Assembly: GCA_023423895.1 (NCBI GenBank)
Contig: JAFAER010000057.1
Span: 14,797 to 78,796 of the forward strand
DNA length: 64,000 nucleotides
Direction: 5' to 3'
Source of the DNA: Pseudomonadota bacterium
Lineage (GTDB): Bacteria > Myxococcota_A > Polyangia > Polyangiales > Polyangiaceae
Part shown: positions 61,171 through 64,000 of the stretch, in pieces
How the letters are laid out: every line of letters starts with the position of its first letter
How positions within the stretch are numbered: position 1 is the first letter of the stretch
Made by a program: the position numbers and the translations under genes
Notes under the pieces: model-generated
Told to the model about the DNA's origin: nothing
Seen by the model: the letters and a program-made list of their open reading frames with translations, nothing else
Databases searched by the model: none

Positions 61171-62322
61171 TCACTCCGTACGCTTGCGGTGGAGAGCCAC
61201 GCCGTCGCCTACGACCCAAACATCGTCGGCGCTTCCGGAGATTCCCCTCAGACGTTTATCGAAAATGATTCCATCCGAGGATGTCTTGGATATCTGCATC
61301 TCATTCCCATCCCAGTGGTATATCCGCCCATGCCTGCCGGCGACCCAGAGGTCGCTCGCGCTCCAAGCCCACAGCTTCATAGGCGGCGCGGCAAAGGCTC
61401 GATCGATGGGAAAGGAGCTCCACACCGGAGCTCCCGAGTCGCCCACCGTGCGATGAAATAGCGAGTTTTCCGCAGACATCCACAGGTCCGTCTCACCTTC
61501 GAACCAGAGTGCGTAGGCCACTCGATCGTTGTTCGGGGACGGTGGCGCGATGGGCGATGTCCACCCCGTGCCGTCGTTCGTGAGGAGGAGCGCGTCGCTC
61601 GGATTCCACTTCGTCCCGCCCAGCCATACGTGATGGCCGACGCATCGCATGGTCCTCGCGATGGTGAGCTGGAGCGTGCTCGATACCCATGTCGGGTTGC
61701 CGTCGCTCCCCGTCGTCCCATCCCAATGAAACACGTTCGTCGTTGCCCCACTCGCAGACGCCACCCACACGTTGCGCGACGCAGGGCTCTCTGCCGTCGC
61801 CTCGCAGACGGCCATGAGATCGTCCGTCGTGACGATGGGGACGACTTCCCAGGTCGAGGGTGTGGTCCCTGCGGAATGATGGAGGAGCGTGCCGTTCTTA
61901 CCCGCGATCCACAGGCCTCCCCCGGGTGTCCCCCAGAGATGCGTGAGGGCGACCTCCGCGTCGAAGACGACGGACCAGTTGCCGTTCTCCAAGTGCAGGA
62001 CGAGCCCTTCCTCGGCGATCGTCCAGACGTCACCACCTCCGTGGTCCCATACGTCGGCGAGGCTCAGCTCTCCGCCGTCGCGCTGCGGAAGGACGGTTCG
62101 GCACCAACCGCCTTCGGTGCACTCCGAAGCCTCGACGTCCGGCGCGGAGGCATCCACGACGTCGGGGCGCGCACCGGCGTCGGACGGAAGCTCGGAGTCC
62201 GACGGGATGTCGACGGTAGGGCCGCCGTCTGCGCGCGGCTCCTCGACGTCCGACGTCGCGCACGCCGCGAGCCGAACCGCGTTCACGGCGAACAGGGCGA
62301 CGACAAAGACGTTCTTCGTCAT
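61171..62322 (-). CDS. WGS/DVW seven-bladed propeller lipoprotein B (cassette 3, gene 3)
   Basis: This 383-residue protein starts at an ATG at 62322 in an ATGA overlap, preceded by a strong GGAGGTG. The signal peptide ends in AVRLAACA. A Ser/Asp/Pro linker and CTEGGWC precede seven repeat units. They are mostly degenerate: VWDHGGGDVWTIA, LWGTPGGGLWIAG, a long unit ending NVWVAS, one ending HVWLGG, LWFEGETDLWMSA, LWAWSASDLWVAG and ISGSADDVWVVG. The final DGVALHRKR resembles the ends of the other propellers. The pattern again shows B to be more variable than A. Function unknown. Confidence 0.85.
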   Translation of the reverse strand: MTKNVFVVALFAVNAVRLAACATSDVEEPRADGGPTVDIPSDSELPSDAGARPDVVDASAPDVEASECTEGGWCRTVLPQRDGGELSLADVWDHGGGDVWTIAEEGLVLHLENGNWSVVFDAEVALTHLWGTPGGGLWIAGKNGTLLHHSAGTTPSTWEVVPIVTTDDLMAVCEATAESPASRNVWVASASGATTNVFHWDGTTGSDGNPTWVSSTLQLTIARTMRCVGHHVWLGGTKWNPSDALLLTNDGTGWTSPIAPPSPNNDRVAYALWFEGETDLWMSAENSLFHRTVGDSGAPVWSSFPIDRAFAAPPMKLWAWSASDLWVAGRHGRIYHWDGNEMQISKTSSDGIIFDKRLRGISGSADDVWVVGDGVALHRKRTE

Positions 62323-63473
62323 TGGGGCACCTCCGAGGGACCGCGTCGCTCGAGGATGACGTTGTCGCCGACGATCCACACGTCGTCGGGCGACGTGCCC
62401 CAGACGTCGAACAGCCTCGTCTCGGCAGAGATACCGGCCGGAAGGGTCGATGGCGTCCAATGCTCGCCGTCGCCGTGGAGGACCGTCCTTCCTTCTCCGA
62501 CCGCCCATACGTCGTCTGGGCGGCTGCCCCAGACGGCCGTGAGCGAGCGCGTGACGTTCGACTCGGAGGGCAACCAGCGCAGCACGCCGTCATCGTCGTA
62601 GGTGAAGTGACGGATCGTGCCGACGTCCCCGACGACCCAAACGTCGTCGTGCGCCGACCCCCAAAGCCCTCTCAAGTTCGCACGCGTGCCACTGTCGAGG
62701 AGCGTCCAGTCGATGATCCCGTCCTTGTACCCTTGCGAGCTCGCGACCTTCCCATTCAGGCCTGCCGCCCAGACGTCGGTGGCCGAAGTCCCGAAGACGG
62801 GACCGTGAAAGTCCTTGTATTCGAGAATAGGCTGCCAGTTCGTCTTGCCGTCGTTCAAACCATTCATATGCCACACGCTGCTCCCGCCAGGGATCTGGAG
62901 GGTGCCGATGTAAATGTCGTTCGCGCCAGCACCCCAGACGCTCACGACGGGGGTCGTCAGCTGATCCGCAAACAGCAACAACGAATCCTCGCGCATCGCA
63001 AACCGGACCGGCGACCAGGAGGCCTGACCGTCGACCCAGCCCGAGCAGTGCAGGACCTCGTCGAGGGTGCTGAAGGCCCATACGTCCCCCGGACCGCTGC
63101 CCCAGACTCTTCGGATCACGCGATCGACGCCGGTGTCGGACCGCTGCCACGCCGATCCATCCCAATGGAAGATGGCTCCGCGAGATCCGACGGCCCAGAC
63201 ATCGTTCTTGCTGCTTCCCCACAAGCTCACCAGCGTCAGATCGCCGTTCCACGGAGGCTCGACGAGGCACCATCCGTCGTCGCTGCAGCTGCCATCCCCC
63301 TCCGATCGCGCGTCGGAGGCGTCCACCGCGATGGCCGGACTCTCCGAGGCGTCGTGTTCTTCACTCGCACGCGGCTCGCTCGGCGGTGCGTCCGCGCCGG
63401 CGGCGCACCCCCACACCAAGGCCCCGATGATCCCGCTCGGGATCATCAGTAGGCGCAAGCGACGGCCGTTCAT
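62319..63473 (-). CDS. WGS/DVW seven-bladed propeller lipoprotein A (cassette 3, gene 2)
   Basis: This 384-residue protein starts at an ATG at 63473 in an ATGA overlap with the upstream stop, behind GGAG. The signal peptide ends in GALVWGCA. After a Ser/Glu/Asp linker, CSDDGWC precedes seven repeats: LWGSSKNDVWAVG, VWGSGPGDVWAFS, VWGAGANDIYIGT, VFGTSATDVWAAG, LWGSAHDDVWVVG, VWGSRPDDVWAVG and VWGTSPDDVWIVG. It is a clear seven-bladed propeller candidate on the cell surface. The middle blades are the least regular, unlike the copies in cassettes 1 and 2. Confidence 0.87.
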   Translation of the reverse strand: MNGRRLRLLMIPSGIIGALVWGCAAGADAPPSEPRASEEHDASESPAIAVDASDARSEGDGSCSDDGWCLVEPPWNGDLTLVSLWGSSKNDVWAVGSRGAIFHWDGSAWQRSDTGVDRVIRRVWGSGPGDVWAFSTLDEVLHCSGWVDGQASWSPVRFAMREDSLLLFADQLTTPVVSVWGAGANDIYIGTLQIPGGSSVWHMNGLNDGKTNWQPILEYKDFHGPVFGTSATDVWAAGLNGKVASSQGYKDGIIDWTLLDSGTRANLRGLWGSAHDDVWVVGDVGTIRHFTYDDDGVLRWLPSESNVTRSLTAVWGSRPDDVWAVGEGRTVLHGDGEHWTPSTLPAGISAETRLFDVWGTSPDDVWIVGDNVILERRGPSEVPQ

Positions 63474-64000
63474 TGCGGCGCTCCCGGAGCGCACGGCTTC
63501 GTCGCGCAGACACCGTTCGTGCAGGCTTGATTCCACAGACAAGCGTTCCCGCAAGCGCCGCAGTTTCGAGGATCCGAGCGAACGTCGATCTCACATCCGT
63601 CGCGCACGTCTCCGTTGCAGTTCGCCCAGCCGTTGTCGCAGACATATCCGCATTGGCCGCCCTGGCACGTACGATGACCCCTCGGTGGTTTACCGCCCGT
63701 TGGCGCGGCGTCCAGGCCGGGGCATCTGTGATTGCAGGTGCCGCATTGGTTCGGATCATTGCTGAAGTCCTGGCCGCACGAGCAGGCATCCTTGCATACG
63801 CACTTTCCCTTCAGGCACATCTCGACGTCGGAGCACACGATATTGCATCCTCCGCAGTTGAGCGGATCGCCGTCTAGAGCACCGATCACGTTGATTCCAC
63901 AGCGAAGCCGCTCGGTTGCGCGAGGGGATCGACGGAGCACGGCGATCATGATCTCGTGCACCTTGGAGGTGCGCGATGGATCGCTGGTCGCCGCGGGTGG
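63470..64000 (-). CDS. Cys-rich CGACGNxC-repeat protein, 5' end outside window (cassette 3, gene 1)
   Basis: The frame is open to the right edge, so the N-terminus, including any signal peptide, is missing; 176 codons are visible. A GTG at 63961 is present but the frame continues past it and no signal peptide follows, so it is not the start. The visible part has LNCGGCNIVCSDVEMC, CVCKDACSCGQDFS, NQCGTCNHRCPG and NCGACGNACLWN units with a NCNGDVRDGCEIDV spacer. It ends in CTNGVCATKPC, as in cassettes 1 and 2. The region near the edge (IMIAVLRRSPRATERL) has fewer cysteines than its paralogues. Confidence 0.8.
   Translation of the reverse strand, partial: PPAATSDPSRTSKVHEIMIAVLRRSPRATERLRCGINVIGALDGDPLNCGGCNIVCSDVEMCLKGKCVCKDACSCGQDFSNDPNQCGTCNHRCPGLDAAPTGGKPPRGHRTCQGGQCGYVCDNGWANCNGDVRDGCEIDVRSDPRNCGACGNACLWNQACTNGVCATKPCAPGAPQ

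Overview
The window is very GC-rich, dense DNA, mostly written on the minus strand. It encodes mainly secreted lipoproteins with Asp/Ser-rich linkers and eukaryote-like repeats: RCC1 propellers, IgGFc-binding-type domains, TNFR/ephrin-like Cys repeats, collagen-like GXY repeats and HEAT repeats. It also carries a Ser/Thr kinase, an FHA-sigma54 activator, a PEGA-like protein and an ECF sigma factor. This mix points to a myxobacterium (Myxococcota, probably Polyangiales, Labilithrix-like). That placement is an inference from gene content; no rRNA or tRNA gene is present to confirm it.

Layout. 0-3.6 kb: two nearly identical right-handed beta-helix lipoprotein genes flank an unknown lipoprotein. 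3.7-5.4 kb: a WYL regulator diverges from a glutathione S-transferase across a perfect palindrome. 5.6-10.3 kb: kinase, FHA-sigma54 activator, PEGA-like protein and a lipoprotein. 10.3-11.2 kb: a MerR-type regulator behind six copies of a 9-bp motif. 11.3-18.3 kb: lipoprotein cassette 1, preceded on the same strand by an ECF sigma factor, a membrane protein and an outer-membrane-like protein (18.4-21 kb). 21.1-32.5 kb: mixed small lipoproteins and hypotheticals, with several recent partial duplications and truncated gene copies. 32.5-35.3 kb: a pair of M16 peptidase-like lipoproteins. 35.4-42.1 kb: cassette 2. 42.5-51.8 kb: collagen-like lipoprotein, gdhA, unknowns, a HEAT-repeat pair and an orphan histidine kinase. 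52-64 kb: two Cys-repeat/RCC1 fusions, an extra RCC1 gene, and cassette 3, which runs off the right edge.

The main finding is a five-gene lipoprotein cassette present three times in the same order: Cys-rich CGACGNxC-repeat protein, WGS/DVW propeller A, WGS/DVW propeller B, RCC1 propeller, IgGFc-binding-type protein. Each of the nine propeller proteins can be divided by eye into seven repeats. Within the cassettes, neighbouring genes overlap by 4 nt (ATGA, GTGA or TTGA). All three RCC1 members lack the cysteine pair in blade 4 only. All six WGS/DVW proteins share a C-x4-[WF]-C motif just before the propeller. I suggest each cassette makes a cell-surface lipoprotein assembly or a co-varying recognition set; its function is unknown.
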